A program made the position numbers and the translations under genes. The notes below the pieces were generated by a model. That model saw only the letters and a list, made by a program, of their open reading frames with translations, did not search any database and was not told the origin of the DNA. A stretch of DNA of 58,007 nt, taken from positions 1 through 58,007 of the forward strand of contig JADZFO010000020.1 in NCBI GenBank assembly GCA_020849855.1. The letters are read 5' to 3'. The DNA comes from a bacterium (lineage in GTDB: Bacteria; 4484-113; JAFGCY01). Shown here one piece after another: positions 9,492 to 20,347 of this stretch (position 1 is the stretch's first letter; the number at the start of each line of letters is the position of its first letter).

Positions 9492-9917
9492 ATGAGCGAC
9501 ACACACAATCCCGGCAGCAGTGAGCCGATCGTCGTCCCCGTGGGCGAGTTCGCGCCGCATCCCGTCAACTCGGTTGAGCACCCGATGGGCTATCTGCTGC
9601 GCGAGGGCAAGGTGCTGCTGCGCGGCTATAAGGAAGTGCCTCCCGCTCAGCTTGCCGAGGCCCACTGCGCCGGCTACGCCAGTCTCAAGATGACCCTGCA
9701 CCCCGGCAAGTATTCCTGGTGCAGCTGCGGCTACAGCAAGACCCAGCCCTTCTGCGATGACAGCCACCGCGAGGAGCAGTACTGCACCAACCGCAAGAGC
9801 TACAAGTTCGAGGTCCTGGAAGAAATCACAGTCAGCCTTTGCACCTGCAAGCGCACGAAGAACCCGCCTTTCTGCGACGGCACGCACAAGGAACTGCAGC
9901 CGCCGAGCGGGGCCTGA
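9492..9917 (+). CDS. Double CDGSH-type iron-sulfur protein
   Basis: A 141-residue protein with two CDGSH zinc-finger-type [2Fe-2S] motifs: CSCGYSKTQPFCDDSH and CTCKRTKNPPFCDGTH. Each has the C-x-C-x(n)-C-x3-H ligand set. There is no signal or membrane helix, so it is cytoplasmic. CDGSH proteins handle electrons or iron-sulfur clusters; the exact role is unknown. A TATAAT box (9459-9464) and a GAGGT ribosome site precede the ATG. The second Gly of CDGSH is Asp in the first motif, which is tolerated in the family. Confidence 0.9.
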   Translation: MSDTHNPGSSEPIVVPVGEFAPHPVNSVEHPMGYLLREGKVLLRGYKEVPPAQLAEAHCAGYASLKMTLHPGKYSWCSCGYSKTQPFCDDSHREEQYCTNRKSYKFEVLEEITVSLCTCKRTKNPPFCDGTHKELQPPSGA

Positions 9918-10063
9918 GCAGGCCCGGCGCATGCTCAGCTGGGGACAAAGCAGCGCATTGCTGCCACATACAGTGCGCAGTGCTAAGTAAAGTCATTCTC
10001 ATTTAGCTGCAGTGCTGCGCCCTTTCGCAGCGCGGAGACTTTGACTAATAAACATCGACAGGC

Positions 10064-10092
10064 TTGACTAGCGGCCTGCTTGCACTGATAAT
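10064..10092 (+). promoter_or_regulatory. Promoter of the MarR-family gene
   Basis: TTGACT (10064-10069) and GATAAT (10087-10092) are separated by 17 bases, 74 bases upstream of the GTG start. Confidence 0.55.
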
Positions 10093-10165
10093 CGCTACAA
10101 TCCACCCCCGCTTGTTCTTCTTGCGGGCTCCGCACCGCAGAAGTTCCAGCGAGTCTGGAGTAGCT

Positions 10166-10618
10166 GTGGGGACAAAATACAAGGGCAGCGCGGACGAGGT
10201 CCGGGGCCTGAATACGTACATAAAGCTGGTGCGGGCAGCCGAGAGCCTCACCGCCAAGCTGAACCGCGCGATCGCGGACAAGGGTCTGTCGATCAGCCAG
10301 TTTGGCGCCCTCGAGGCGCTTTATCACCTCGGCCCTCTGCATCAGAACCGCATCGGCGAGAAGCTCCTCAAGAGCTCTGGCAACATTACGATGGTCGTCG
10401 ACCACCTGGAGCAACGCGGGCTGGTCCGCCGTGAGCGGGACAACATGGACCGCCGCTGCATCACCGTCTACCTGACGGACCAGGGCCATGCGCTGATCGC
10501 GGGCATCTTCCCTTCGCATGCCAAACTGATTTGCAGCGAAATGAGCGCGCTCAGCGCGGAAGAGCAGGACCAGCTTGCCGCGCTGTGCAAGAAGCTTGGC
10601 CTCGGCAGCGCTTCCTGA
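10166..10618 (+). CDS. MarR-family transcriptional regulator
   Basis: A 150-residue winged-helix regulator. The core LSISQFGALEALYHLGPLHQ...IGEKLLKSSGNITMVVDHLEQRGLVRRE is the MarR recognition region, followed by the wing DNMDRRCITVYLTDQG. I chose the GTG at 10166 because it follows GGAG and starts just before the first helix; the longer open frame from 10064 overlaps the promoter. MarR proteins usually repress adjacent genes and respond to small phenolic or oxidising ligands. Here the gene stands alone and converges with a PKD lipoprotein gene, so its target is unclear. Confidence 0.92.
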   Translation: MGTKYKGSADEVRGLNTYIKLVRAAESLTAKLNRAIADKGLSISQFGALEALYHLGPLHQNRIGEKLLKSSGNITMVVDHLEQRGLVRRERDNMDRRCITVYLTDQGHALIAGIFPSHAKLICSEMSALSAEEQDQLAALCKKLGLGSAS

Positions 10619-10633
10619 TAAGCGGCAACTGCG

Positions 10634-13600
10634 CTAGGGCCAGTCCACCTTTGCATCATCCGCATCCAGCCAGGCCATGATGTTCTGCAGAATCTCCGCG
10701 CGGCTCATGCCGGCTGGCGCGCTGGAGCTGACCTGCAGCGAGGCCCAGGGATAGCCGGCGACCCAAAGCCGCGCCGGGCCGACAACATGGCTATAGTCCG
10801 GGTACATACCGATATTCTCGTCCGGCGCCCGTTTGTTGCCATAGCTCATCAGGCCTATATCGAAGTCCTGGGCCAGCGGGGTCGGGTCCAGGCCGAAGAC
10901 AAAGTGGCTGCTCAGCGCACCGCTGAACGCGAAGATCGGGTCATAGTAGGCGCTGGCGCAGAACTGGCTGTCCGCCGGCCAGTCCAGCTGGACCGGCACC
11001 CTGCCGGAGCTGTACTCACCGCTGTAGCGCTCAGCAGCATTTACGCCGTCAGCGCCAAAGTGCGCCCCGAAGTCGCCGCGCAGCGCGGTCGGCGCCCAGG
11101 GGAAGTAGCCGATCGGCCCGCCCCAGCCGACGCCGCGGTCAGTCGGCATCCCGCAGGCCCAGTGCTGGCGCCGCAGGTCCGGGCTGCCGAAGGGCGGCCC
11201 GCTGCCGACTGCCGGCGTGAGCAGGCTGCTGCCATAGATAGTGAACCAGCAGTTCGGCTGAAGCTGGGGAATGCTCAGATCCTGCAGGCCGTGGTTCTGG
11301 CTCAGCAGCAGCAGATTTGTGTCATCGCGCAGAAGCTGCAGGTAGGTGTCAATCTCCTCGGCCGTCCACGGCGTTGTCTGGTCCGGCTCGCCCGCATCAC
11401 CCGGCCCGCCGCGGTACCAGATCACGGCGCTGGGCTGAAGCGCAGACGTATCAGCCAGCAGGCTGCTGGAGTAGTCCAGCTGCGTCCAGACCAGGCCCAG
11501 CGTGTTCAGGTCAGCCTGCAGCGCCTGCAGGCTGGCCGGATAGGCCAGGCCGTCGTTACGCACTATCAGGACGCTGACTGGGTCTGTGCTGATCCTGCGC
11601 CAGCGGCTGGCCGAGTTGTACTCGCTGTCGGTTACGCGCAGCGCCACATCGTGCTCACCGGCGCTGAAGCTGTGTTGCGCCAGCGGGCTGGCAGACTGCT
11701 CGTCATACTCGCCGTCGGCGTCCCAGTCCCAGGCATAGTTGATGATGCTGCCCTGGCTGCTGCTGCTGGCGGAGGCGTCAAAGTGCAGCAGGCCCGGCGG
11801 GTCGCTGCTTTCCCGGTGATACTGGATCCGGGGCGTAAGCGGCGGCTCCTTGACCAGGATCTCAAGCATAGCGCTGCTGCTTCTTCCGGCGGAGTCCGTC
11901 ACTGTCACAGTGGCTGTATAGCTGCCGGGCAGCTTGTAGCTGTGTTCGATGCTCTCGTGCTGGCCTGAATCTACTGCTGCGCTGTTGTCGCCGAAATCCC
12001 AGTACAGTGACCAGAGGCCCTCATCGGTAACCTGTGCATCAAAGCTCACGCTCAGTGGTGCCAGACCCTCCAGCGGACTGGCTGTCAGCTCCAGCTCCGG
12101 CGCAGTGTTCGGCAGGACCGTGATGGCGCGGCTGAAGACCGCCTCATAGCCGTGTTCGTTGACCACCCGCAGTGTGGCGTTGTAGACGCCTTCCTGCTGA
12201 TAGGTGTGGGATACCAGTTCGTTTGCCTGGCCCAGCCTGTCAAAAAGCCCGTCGCCTTCAAAGTCCCAGTAGAGCACACAGGCCGCGCCGCCGCCGCCAT
12301 TGGATCCGGCCGGGTCAAAGTTGATCAAGGCCGGGTACATCTGCGCCTGGACCGGGCTGCGGGTGAACATGGCCGTGGGAGCGGCCACCACGCGCAGTTC
12401 GGCCGTCAGGTGCCTGAAGCTGCCCGCCGGGTCAACCACGCTGACCGCCGGCTGATAGTCTCCCGGGGCCGGGAAGCTGACAAAACTGCTGCTCTCAGCC
12501 ACTGGCGGGTCATACTCCCCGTTGCCGTCGCTGTCCCAGTAAAAGACACTGCCCGCCGCTGCCCCGCTGACCTGCAGTTCGATATTCTCACCGGGCAGGG
12601 CCAGTACCGGGGCGCTGAGCTGGATCTCGGCCGCGGAGCTCACCGTAACGTCTATGCCCTGCGTATCACTGTGCCCGGCAGCATCGCTGACGCTCAGCAG
12701 CACTGAATAGGTGCCGGCGTCGTTGAAGAAGTGGCTGACCGGCTCCGGGCTGTCCAGCGTGAACTCGCGCGGGTTCAGGGGATCCTCAATCCGCCAGTGA
12801 TAGCTGACCAGGGCCGCGCTGCCCAGACTGGCAGCAGGGTCAAAGAAGAAGGTGGCCGGCGCCGGCGCCGGGCCCTGCGGCTGGACAGCGATGTCTGCCA
12901 GCACCAGGCTGCCCACCCCGATAGTCATCGCGGCTTCAGAGGCTGCACCAAACTGGTCCGCTGCCCTGACCCGCACGCTGTATTCGCCTTCGCTGCTGAA
13001 GACATGGCTGATGTCCGGGTCGCGTCCACTGCCCAGCTCAAAGCTGCCGTCGCCGTCGAGGTCCCATTCAAAACTCAGCAGATCCCCGTCCGCATCTGTG
13101 CTGGAGCCCGCCATGAACTGCACGCTCAGCGGCGCATCGCCCAGCTGCGTGGATGCAGTGATGCGCGCCTCAGGCGCCGTATTCAACCGGGCAGTCACCG
13201 CCGCGCTGGCGGGGCCTTCGGCCCCACTCTGGCTGTCATAGGCCGCGACGTAGTATTCGTAAGGGCCATTGGCGCTGAGGCTGTCGACAAACTCATAACG
13301 CGCCGGCCGCCGTGAGCCGCTGTAGGCATGCTCCGCCCGGCCGCGGCCGACGCTCAGGGCAGCACCGGCGTCGCCGGGATCAGGCAACAGTGTGAAGCTG
13401 CTCTCCCCCGGGGCGCGGCGGTAGACACGGTAGCCGTCCAGGCGCTCCTTCCAGTGCAGCGCGATGGCGGTCACATCCTGGGCGTTGACCACGCCGTCAG
13501 CATTGCCGTCCACCCTGGCGCTGGCCCAGTTGTAGGCGCCTGATCCACTGACCGGCGGCGGCAGCGGATCGCCTGCCCCGGCCGGAAGCCCATCACTTTC

Positions 13601-14068
13601 CGCGTTACCCTCCGGCCACCATTCAATGCCGGCGGTCTGTGCCGGGCTGAGGTAAGTGACGCGGCGGTTGAAGTTGAGCGCCAGGGGCGTCAGGTCCGCC
13701 GCGCTCACCAGACCGTTGCAGTCATAGTCGCCCACCAGGCGCTCGTGCCAGCGCAGGATCACCGCGACAGCCTCGCCCGGGCCCGGGCCATCGGCGTCAA
13801 GCAGCTCCGCGCTGAGGTCAAAAACTGCATTGCCGCTGGACGGTGCCGCGGCGGCTTTCCTGTGCGGGTCGATGCCCAGGCGCTGCAGCTCAAGATCGAG
13901 CTGACTTCGCAGGCCTGTGATCTCCCCGTCGCCTGACAGCACTTCTGCGGGCTGGGAGGGAAGCTGGTTTGAGCATGCGCAGCAGATTGCAGCAAGGATC
14001 AGCAGCATACATCTATGCGCAAAACAAGGCCCTGGCACCTTACTGGCGCCCTTGGACTCAGCAGACAT
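10634..14068 (-). CDS. Large surface lipoprotein with dockerin-like, FN3-like and PKD repeats
   Basis: A 1144-residue lipoprotein (lipobox ICCAC near residue 32). Domains in order: an EF-hand/dockerin-like pair (GDYDCNGLVSAADLTPLALN near 113 and VDGNADGVVNAQDVTAIALHW near 192), an FN3-like stretch starting GYRVYRRAPG, about six PKD repeats (signature WDLDGDG / WDFGD) and a C-terminal 300-residue domain opening VLIVRNDG. That last domain looks like an alpha/beta (GATase- or CARF-like) fold of unknown role. The protein should sit on the cell surface, with calcium binding likely at the DxDxDG loops. The ATG has an AAGGAG site; an internal Met at the hydrophobic core is possible. It is divergent from the DoxX gene. 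Confidence 0.85.
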   Translation of the reverse strand: MSAESKGASKVPGPCFAHRCMLLILAAICCACSNQLPSQPAEVLSGDGEITGLRSQLDLELQRLGIDPHRKAAAAPSSGNAVFDLSAELLDADGPGPGEAVAVILRWHERLVGDYDCNGLVSAADLTPLALNFNRRVTYLSPAQTAGIEWWPEGNAESDGLPAGAGDPLPPPVSGSGAYNWASARVDGNADGVVNAQDVTAIALHWKERLDGYRVYRRAPGESSFTLLPDPGDAGAALSVGRGRAEHAYSGSRRPARYEFVDSLSANGPYEYYVAAYDSQSGAEGPASAAVTARLNTAPEARITASTQLGDAPLSVQFMAGSSTDADGDLLSFEWDLDGDGSFELGSGRDPDISHVFSSEGEYSVRVRAADQFGAASEAAMTIGVGSLVLADIAVQPQGPAPAPATFFFDPAASLGSAALVSYHWRIEDPLNPREFTLDSPEPVSHFFNDAGTYSVLLSVSDAAGHSDTQGIDVTVSSAAEIQLSAPVLALPGENIELQVSGAAAGSVFYWDSDGNGEYDPPVAESSSFVSFPAPGDYQPAVSVVDPAGSFRHLTAELRVVAAPTAMFTRSPVQAQMYPALINFDPAGSNGGGGAACVLYWDFEGDGLFDRLGQANELVSHTYQQEGVYNATLRVVNEHGYEAVFSRAITVLPNTAPELELTASPLEGLAPLSVSFDAQVTDEGLWSLYWDFGDNSAAVDSGQHESIEHSYKLPGSYTATVTVTDSAGRSSSAMLEILVKEPPLTPRIQYHRESSDPPGLLHFDASASSSSQGSIINYAWDWDADGEYDEQSASPLAQHSFSAGEHDVALRVTDSEYNSASRWRRISTDPVSVLIVRNDGLAYPASLQALQADLNTLGLVWTQLDYSSSLLADTSALQPSAVIWYRGGPGDAGEPDQTTPWTAEEIDTYLQLLRDDTNLLLLSQNHGLQDLSIPQLQPNCWFTIYGSSLLTPAVGSGPPFGSPDLRRQHWACGMPTDRGVGWGGPIGYFPWAPTALRGDFGAHFGADGVNAAERYSGEYSSGRVPVQLDWPADSQFCASAYYDPIFAFSGALSSHFVFGLDPTPLAQDFDIGLMSYGNKRAPDENIGMYPDYSHVVGPARLWVAGYPWASLQVSSSAPAGMSRAEILQNIMAWLDADDAKVDWP

Positions 14069-14223
14069 ACCTCAACTCCTTCAGCCGGTGGAGCTGTCAA
14101 ATGATAACGCAGCGGCAGGAAGAATGCGATGTAAACACCGGGCTCAGGAAAGCAGTCACTGCAGTTGTCGCGGGCGCGGCTATCATGCTAACAGCGCGGC
14201 ACCGCCGCAGCATGGAGGAATAC

Positions 14224-14703
14224 ATGTTTGGAATGAAGCGCAACATGGATAACTGCGAGATGTGTCAAGGCGTCTTCCTGCTGGTCAGCAGGGTACTGCT
14301 TTCCTACATCTTCCTTTCTTCCGGCTTTAAGCACCTCAGCGGAATCGACAACACGATGGGTGCGGTCGCCGGCAAGATGTCCTTCCTGCCCGCCCCCCTG
14401 CAGCCGCTCTTTGCCTGGGGCGCGGTCGCCCTGCTGATCATAGGCGGGCTGATGGTGCTGGCCGGTTTCAAGACCCGCATCGGGGTCATGCTGCTGGTTC
14501 TCTTCCTGCTGCCCACGCTCTTCTTCTTCCACAACTTCTGGGCCTTCCCCGCGGAAGAGCAGCAGATGCAGTCCATTCAGTTCAACAAGAACCTCGCCAT
14601 CATCGGCGGCCTGTTCGCCCTGTTCGTCAAAGGGGCCGGCAACTATAGTATTGACGGACTGCTCAGGCGTGGCAAGCCGGTGGAAGCACCGGTAGCGCAC
14701 TAA
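14224..14703 (+). CDS. DoxX family membrane protein
   Basis: A 159-residue four-helix membrane protein of the DoxX/DoxD family. Landmarks are LLVSRVLLSYIFLSSGFKHL at the start, LFAWGAVALLIIGGLMVLAG, LLVLFLLPTLFFFHNFW and a final NKNLAIIGGLFALFVKGAG. The ATG at 14224 is preceded by GGAGG; the longer frame upstream is antisense to the PKD gene's 5' end. It is 40 bases from wrbA. DoxX proteins are often found with redox or thiol-stress genes, and this pairing with a quinone reductase fits that pattern. Confidence 0.9.
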   Translation: MFGMKRNMDNCEMCQGVFLLVSRVLLSYIFLSSGFKHLSGIDNTMGAVAGKMSFLPAPLQPLFAWGAVALLIIGGLMVLAGFKTRIGVMLLVLFLLPTLFFFHNFWAFPAEEQQMQSIQFNKNLAIIGGLFALFVKGAGNYSIDGLLRRGKPVEAPVAH

Positions 14704-14743
14704 GGACCGCCTGCCCAGTCCCAGTCCCCCCGAGGAGATAACG

Positions 14744-15358
14744 ATGGCGATTGTGCAGGTTGTGTTTCACAGCACCTATGGTCATGTCTGGCGCCTGGCC
14801 GAGGCCATTGCCGATGGCGCGCGCGGCGTTAATGGCACGGAGGTGCGCCAGCACCGCGTGCCCGAGCTGCTGCCCGAGGAAATGCTCCGGGCCACAGGCG
14901 CCTGGGATGCTCAGCAGCAGTTCGCGCATGTCCCCGTCGCCACGCCGGAGCTGATCGGCGAAGCCGACGCGATCATCGTCGGGACGCCCACGCGTTTTGG
15001 CAACATGTCCTTCCAGATGCGCGCCTTCTGGGACAGCACGGTGAACCTCTGGTTCGGCGGCAAGCTGGAAGGCAAGCTCGGCTCTGCCTTCGTCGGCACC
15101 GGCACCCAGCATGGCGGCGCGGAAAGCACCCTGACCACGATCTACAACACCTTCATCCACCACGGCATGCTGATCATCGGCGTGCCCTACAGCGTGCGCG
15201 AGATCATGAACATGGACGAGATCACCGGAGGCGCGCCCTATGGCGCCGGCACGCTGAGCAACGTGGACGGCAGCCGCCTGCCTTCCGAGAACGAGCTGTC
15301 CATCGGCCGCTCACAGGGCAAACGGGTGGCGGAGTTCGCGGCGAAGCTGGTGGGCTGA
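14744..15358 (+). CDS. wrbA: NAD(P)H:quinone oxidoreductase, WrbA family
   Basis: A 204-residue flavodoxin-like enzyme that reduces quinones by two electrons using FMN and NAD(P)H. The FMN-binding loop VFHSTYGHVWRLAEAI, the middle IIVGTPTRFGNMSFQMRAFWD and the C-terminal ATLSNVDGS-like GAGTLSNVDGSR match WrbA. A GAGGAG site precedes the ATG. It is probably co-transcribed with the DoxX gene and shares a two-way terminator with katG. It lies in an oxidative-stress neighbourhood together with katG and a Fur-family regulator. Confidence 0.96.
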   Translation: MAIVQVVFHSTYGHVWRLAEAIADGARGVNGTEVRQHRVPELLPEEMLRATGAWDAQQQFAHVPVATPELIGEADAIIVGTPTRFGNMSFQMRAFWDSTVNLWFGGKLEGKLGSAFVGTGTQHGGAESTLTTIYNTFIHHGMLIIGVPYSVREIMNMDEITGGAPYGAGTLSNVDGSRLPSENELSIGRSQGKRVAEFAAKLVG

Positions 15359-15396
15359 AGCCAGCTGCGGCAATGCGCAATCGAGATCCAAAGCAG

Positions 15397-15444
15397 AAAC
15401 GCCGGCCCCGGGAAGAAGTCTCATCCCCGGGCCGGCGTTTCATT
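15397..15444. terminator. Bidirectional terminator between wrbA and katG
   Basis: The arms AAACGCCGGCCCCGGG (15397-15412) and CCCCGGGCCGGCGTTT (15425-15440) are near-perfect complements. A-rich and T-rich ends on the two sides make it work in both directions. Confidence 0.85.
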
Positions 15445-15476
15445 TGTCCTGGCAGGTTAGCGGACTGAGTCAGTGT

Positions 15477-17681
<2,205 letters not shown>

Positions 17682-17694
17682 TCAACTTCCTGAT

Positions 17695-18174
17695 TCAATG
17701 ACGGGTCTTTGTTTCAGCTTCCGGCTCAGCCAGGCAGCGCTTACAGACGCCGTGGACCTCCACATGAGTCGCGTCGATGCTGCCGAAATCAGATACCAGG
17801 GCCGGGATATGAAGCATATTCAGCTCGCTGCTCTCGAAGTCGCGGGCCAGGCCGCAGCGAACGCAGATGTAATGGTGGTGGGGCAGGGGATTGGCGTCAA
17901 AGCGCACGCTCTCACGCCGCGGTCCCAGCGTGCTCACCAGGCCCAGGTCATGCAGCAGCCACAGCGTGCGGTAGACCGTGTCCAGCGACAGCATCGGCAG
18001 GCGAGTTTTGAGCGCCTCAAAGAGCGAATCGGCGCTGGGGTGGTCCACACTGCCCGCCACCTCGCGGAAGATCTCCAGGCGCTGGTGGGTCAGCTTGACG
18101 CCGGCCCGGCGCACCGCTTCCTTGAAATGCTCGACTCGCTGCTCAACCTCAACTGGGCTTATCTCTGTTCTCAT
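17695..18174 (-). CDS. Fur-family peroxide regulator (PerR/FurA type)
   Basis: A 159-residue Fur-family repressor. It has the winged-helix part (KLTHQRLEIFREVAG, then LDTVYRTLWLLHDLGLV), the regulatory metal ligands HPSAD and FDANPLPHHHYICVRCG, and two CxxC pairs (CVRC, CKRC) for structural zinc. Its place immediately upstream of katG argues for peroxide sensing rather than iron uptake control. The sequence cannot prove PerR over Fur. The leader holds a perfect dyad that is probably its own operator, so the regulator likely controls itself and katG. Confidence 0.93.
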   Translation of the reverse strand: MRTEISPVEVEQRVEHFKEAVRRAGVKLTHQRLEIFREVAGSVDHPSADSLFEALKTRLPMLSLDTVYRTLWLLHDLGLVSTLGPRRESVRFDANPLPHHHYICVRCGLARDFESSELNMLHIPALVSDFGSIDATHVEVHGVCKRCLAEPEAETKTRH

Positions 18175-18180
18175 TCCTAG

Positions 18181-18197
18181 TTGCGTATCATACGCAA
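18181..18197. promoter_or_regulatory. Dyad operator of the Fur-family/katG operon
   Basis: A perfect 8-1-8 palindrome, TTGCGTATCATACGCAA, seven bases before the regulator start codon and just downstream of its -10 box. The position and symmetry fit autorepression by a dimeric Fur-family protein. The sequence differs from the classic AT-rich PerR box. Confidence 0.75.
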
Positions 18198-18202
18198 GTA
18201 GG

Positions 18203-18232
18203 ATTCTAGTTGGATTAGCCCGGTCCTGTCAA
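18203..18232 (-). promoter_or_regulatory. Promoter of the Fur-family/katG operon
   Basis: On the minus strand TTGACA (18232-18227) and TAGAAT (18208-18203) are separated by 18 bases. The operator lies directly at the predicted transcription start. Confidence 0.75.
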
Positions 18233-18348
18233 TGCGTCAGCGGCCAGGGCATTGTGCTGGTTCCGTACGGGCTGCGCTCTCACAGGCGCCTGCGCGTGGC
18301 CAGCTTTGAAGAGAGCCTGACACTGCCGCGTCTCTTATACTGGTGGGC

Positions 18349-19746
18349 GTGCGGGCAGGAAGGCATTGGAAGGCGGAAACCTGCACGCTCACCCTCTGGC
18401 GCCCGCCGGCGCTCACCCCAGGCATGCTGCGCGCACTGAAAACAACCATCGGGCTCCTGGCCATGCTGGCCCTGCTGCCTGGCGCGCGCGAGGCGTCCGC
18501 CCCGACTTTCGGCACCCCCGGCAATACCCAGGCGGTTCCCGGCATGGTCCAGCGCAAGCGCCTGCCCGAGCGCGAGCTGAAGGATGACATCCCGCCATCG
18601 CTGGAGGAGCTGGCCAAGCTGCGGGTCTACGACTTCGACCCCAAGACCGGCATCGGCGTTGACGGCTTCACGCTCTGGACGGTGGACGACCTGCTCAACC
18701 CCGCTCCGGCCGAGCAGGCTTACCTGCGCCTGACGGGCAAGAACCTGGAGCACGGCGACTATCACCTTGTGGTCCATACCAAGGCTGCCCCGGCGGTGGA
18801 GGACCTGTTCTTCTATATCCGCTACGACCAGGACCTCTGGCACCCGCGGCAGATCGAGACCGGCACCGCTCTTGGCTTCAAGGGCGACAAGCTCTTCTTT
18901 GGCAAGCTGAACGTCCCTGGCGTGGTCTGCGTGGGTGTAAGCCGTATCCGTCCCGACATTAACGGCGGCATGAAGCTGGCCGAGGGCGTGGTCTGCGAAG
19001 TGGTCTTCAAGGAGCGCGAGTTCAACTACAAGCCGGTCTTCCTGGCCCATGCCCCGGACAAGCCGCGCAACCGCGCGACCAATATCCAGGCCTACCTCGA
19101 CCCGGTGATCCCGAAGTACTACCACGACAGCGGCGAGCGTGAGAGCCGCGACCCGCACGACTGCGATGTCGTGCTCTACTGGGAAGAGGTCAACACCGGC
19201 GACTACAACAATGACGGCGAAGTCAGCATGACCGACCTGCTGCCCATCACCCGGCGCTATGGCCGCTTCCCCACGGATGCCTATGAGGATTCCTGGGACT
19301 GGCTGGTCGACGGCAACCGGGATGGCGAGGTCAACCGCCGCGACATGTGGCTGATCGAGGAGAACTACGGCGCCCTGCTGCAGGGCTATCGTGTTTACCG
19401 CCGGCCCGCCGACCGCCCGCGCGGCGAGGAAGAGCTGCTGACCCACCGCAGCAGCCCGATGCTGCCCATGAGTGTGCACCGGCCGACGCGCTGGAACCCG
19501 ACGCAGCGTAACGCCTACCGCTACTATGACGACTGCCTGCCGCCCGGCGGCCCGGCCCGCGAGTTCATCTACCGCATCGTGCCCTTCAACGCTTCGGATA
19601 TTGTCGAGGGCAAGGACAGCGACATAGAGGTCCGAGTGATGGTCTCCACATCCGCCGTGAAGGTGCTGGAGACCAACGGCGGCAAGTGGAGCAAGGAGAC
19701 CCAGGCCGAGCGTTCCAGCTTCGTGCGCGGCCGCGAGAAGCGCTAG
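18349..19746 (+). CDS. Exported protein with dockerin-like EF-hand pair
   Basis: A TATACT box (18336-18341) ends seven bases before this GTG, which fits a leaderless start. A cleaner signal peptide (LRALKTTIGLLAMLALLPG) begins at an ATG at 18424, so that start is the alternative. The mature protein has about 230 residues with no recognised domain, then GDYNNDGEVSMTDLLPITRRYG and VDGNRDGEVNRRDMWLIEENYG, two calcium-binding dockerin-like loops. GYRVYRR follows, an FN3-like start. The same loops-plus-GYRVYRR order occurs in the 10634-14068 lipoprotein. The role is unknown; attachment or assembly on the cell surface is plausible. Confidence 0.75.
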   Translation: MRAGRHWKAETCTLTLWRPPALTPGMLRALKTTIGLLAMLALLPGAREASAPTFGTPGNTQAVPGMVQRKRLPERELKDDIPPSLEELAKLRVYDFDPKTGIGVDGFTLWTVDDLLNPAPAEQAYLRLTGKNLEHGDYHLVVHTKAAPAVEDLFFYIRYDQDLWHPRQIETGTALGFKGDKLFFGKLNVPGVVCVGVSRIRPDINGGMKLAEGVVCEVVFKEREFNYKPVFLAHAPDKPRNRATNIQAYLDPVIPKYYHDSGERESRDPHDCDVVLYWEEVNTGDYNNDGEVSMTDLLPITRRYGRFPTDAYEDSWDWLVDGNRDGEVNRRDMWLIEENYGALLQGYRVYRRPADRPRGEEELLTHRSSPMLPMSVHRPTRWNPTQRNAYRYYDDCLPPGGPAREFIYRIVPFNASDIVEGKDSDIEVRVMVSTSAVKVLETNGGKWSKETQAERSSFVRGREKR

Positions 19747-19780
19747 CCGCCGCGCCTGCCTGCGGTGTTAGAATCAGCCC

Positions 19781-20161
19781 GTGGATTTTGGAATAGTCCT
19801 GGCCTGGAGCGCTGGCGTCGTTTCCGTTCTCGGCGTGCTGCTGCACCCGCTGCTGGTCGCCATGCGCAACAAGGAGCGCCAGCGCGACCGCGAGCTGCTG
19901 CTGCGCCTTGTCCAGGAAAAGCTGGATGTGCTGCGCTCGGCCATCGCCGCGGGCTATGACGAAGAGCAGATGCTGGCCCTCGACAGCCGCCTCGAACGCC
20001 TGATCGGCTCAGCCCAGTTCACGGATCTGGTCCGCGAGATCGGCACGCACCCGGACGCCCAGGGCAACATGGTGCTGGACACGCCGTTGAAGAGCCAGGA
20101 TCTTGCCGCCGAAGGCGGAGGCGCTGCTGCGAAGGCCCAGAAAGGCAAGACCAGCGCCTGA
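19781..20161 (+). CDS. Small membrane-anchored protein, EKLDV-MGY family (1 of 3)
   Basis: A 126-residue protein with one N-terminal hydrophobic helix (residues 3-26), a basic RNKERQRDRE stretch and a helical core LVQEKLDVLRSAIAAGYDEE, then LDSRLERLIGS. The tail is Ala/Lys-rich. The GTG start is six bases after TAGAAT (19769-19774), so it is probably leaderless. Two homologues follow at 20347 and 21048, sharing the core EKLDV..(K)TA..MGY..E(D/E)L..LD.RLE.L(I/V)G. The anchor plus coiled-coil layout suggests a membrane-associated scaffold or adaptor. The family is unknown to me. Confidence 0.72.
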   Translation: MDFGIVLAWSAGVVSVLGVLLHPLLVAMRNKERQRDRELLLRLVQEKLDVLRSAIAAGYDEEQMLALDSRLERLIGSAQFTDLVREIGTHPDAQGNMVLDTPLKSQDLAAEGGGAAAKAQKGKTSA

Positions 20162-20290
20162 GCGGCAGGACGCTGCCCTGATGAGGGCAGAGGGCCTGCG
20201 CCCGCAGTCCGGGGCTGAATGTTAGAATCAGCAATAACGTCTGTGAGCGGGTCTGCGCAGCGAAGCTGCAATTCAGGAGGGACAGCAGCA

Positions 20291-20347
20291 ATGCTGCATA
20301 CACAATTCAGGCCCGGCAGCCGGGCTGTTGGCGAGCGGGGTAAGTAA
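20291..20347 (+). CDS. Possible 18-residue leader peptide coupled to the next gene
   Basis: A strong ribosome site, AGGAGGG (20276-20282), precedes ATG at 20291. The frame reads MLHTQFRPGSRAVGERGK and its TAA overlaps the ATG of the next gene (TAATG). The next gene has a weaker site of its own, so reading this small frame could deliver ribosomes to it. A TAGAAT box at 20224-20229 could start the transcript. The evidence is positional only. Confidence 0.4.
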   Translation: MLHTQFRPGSRAVGERGK

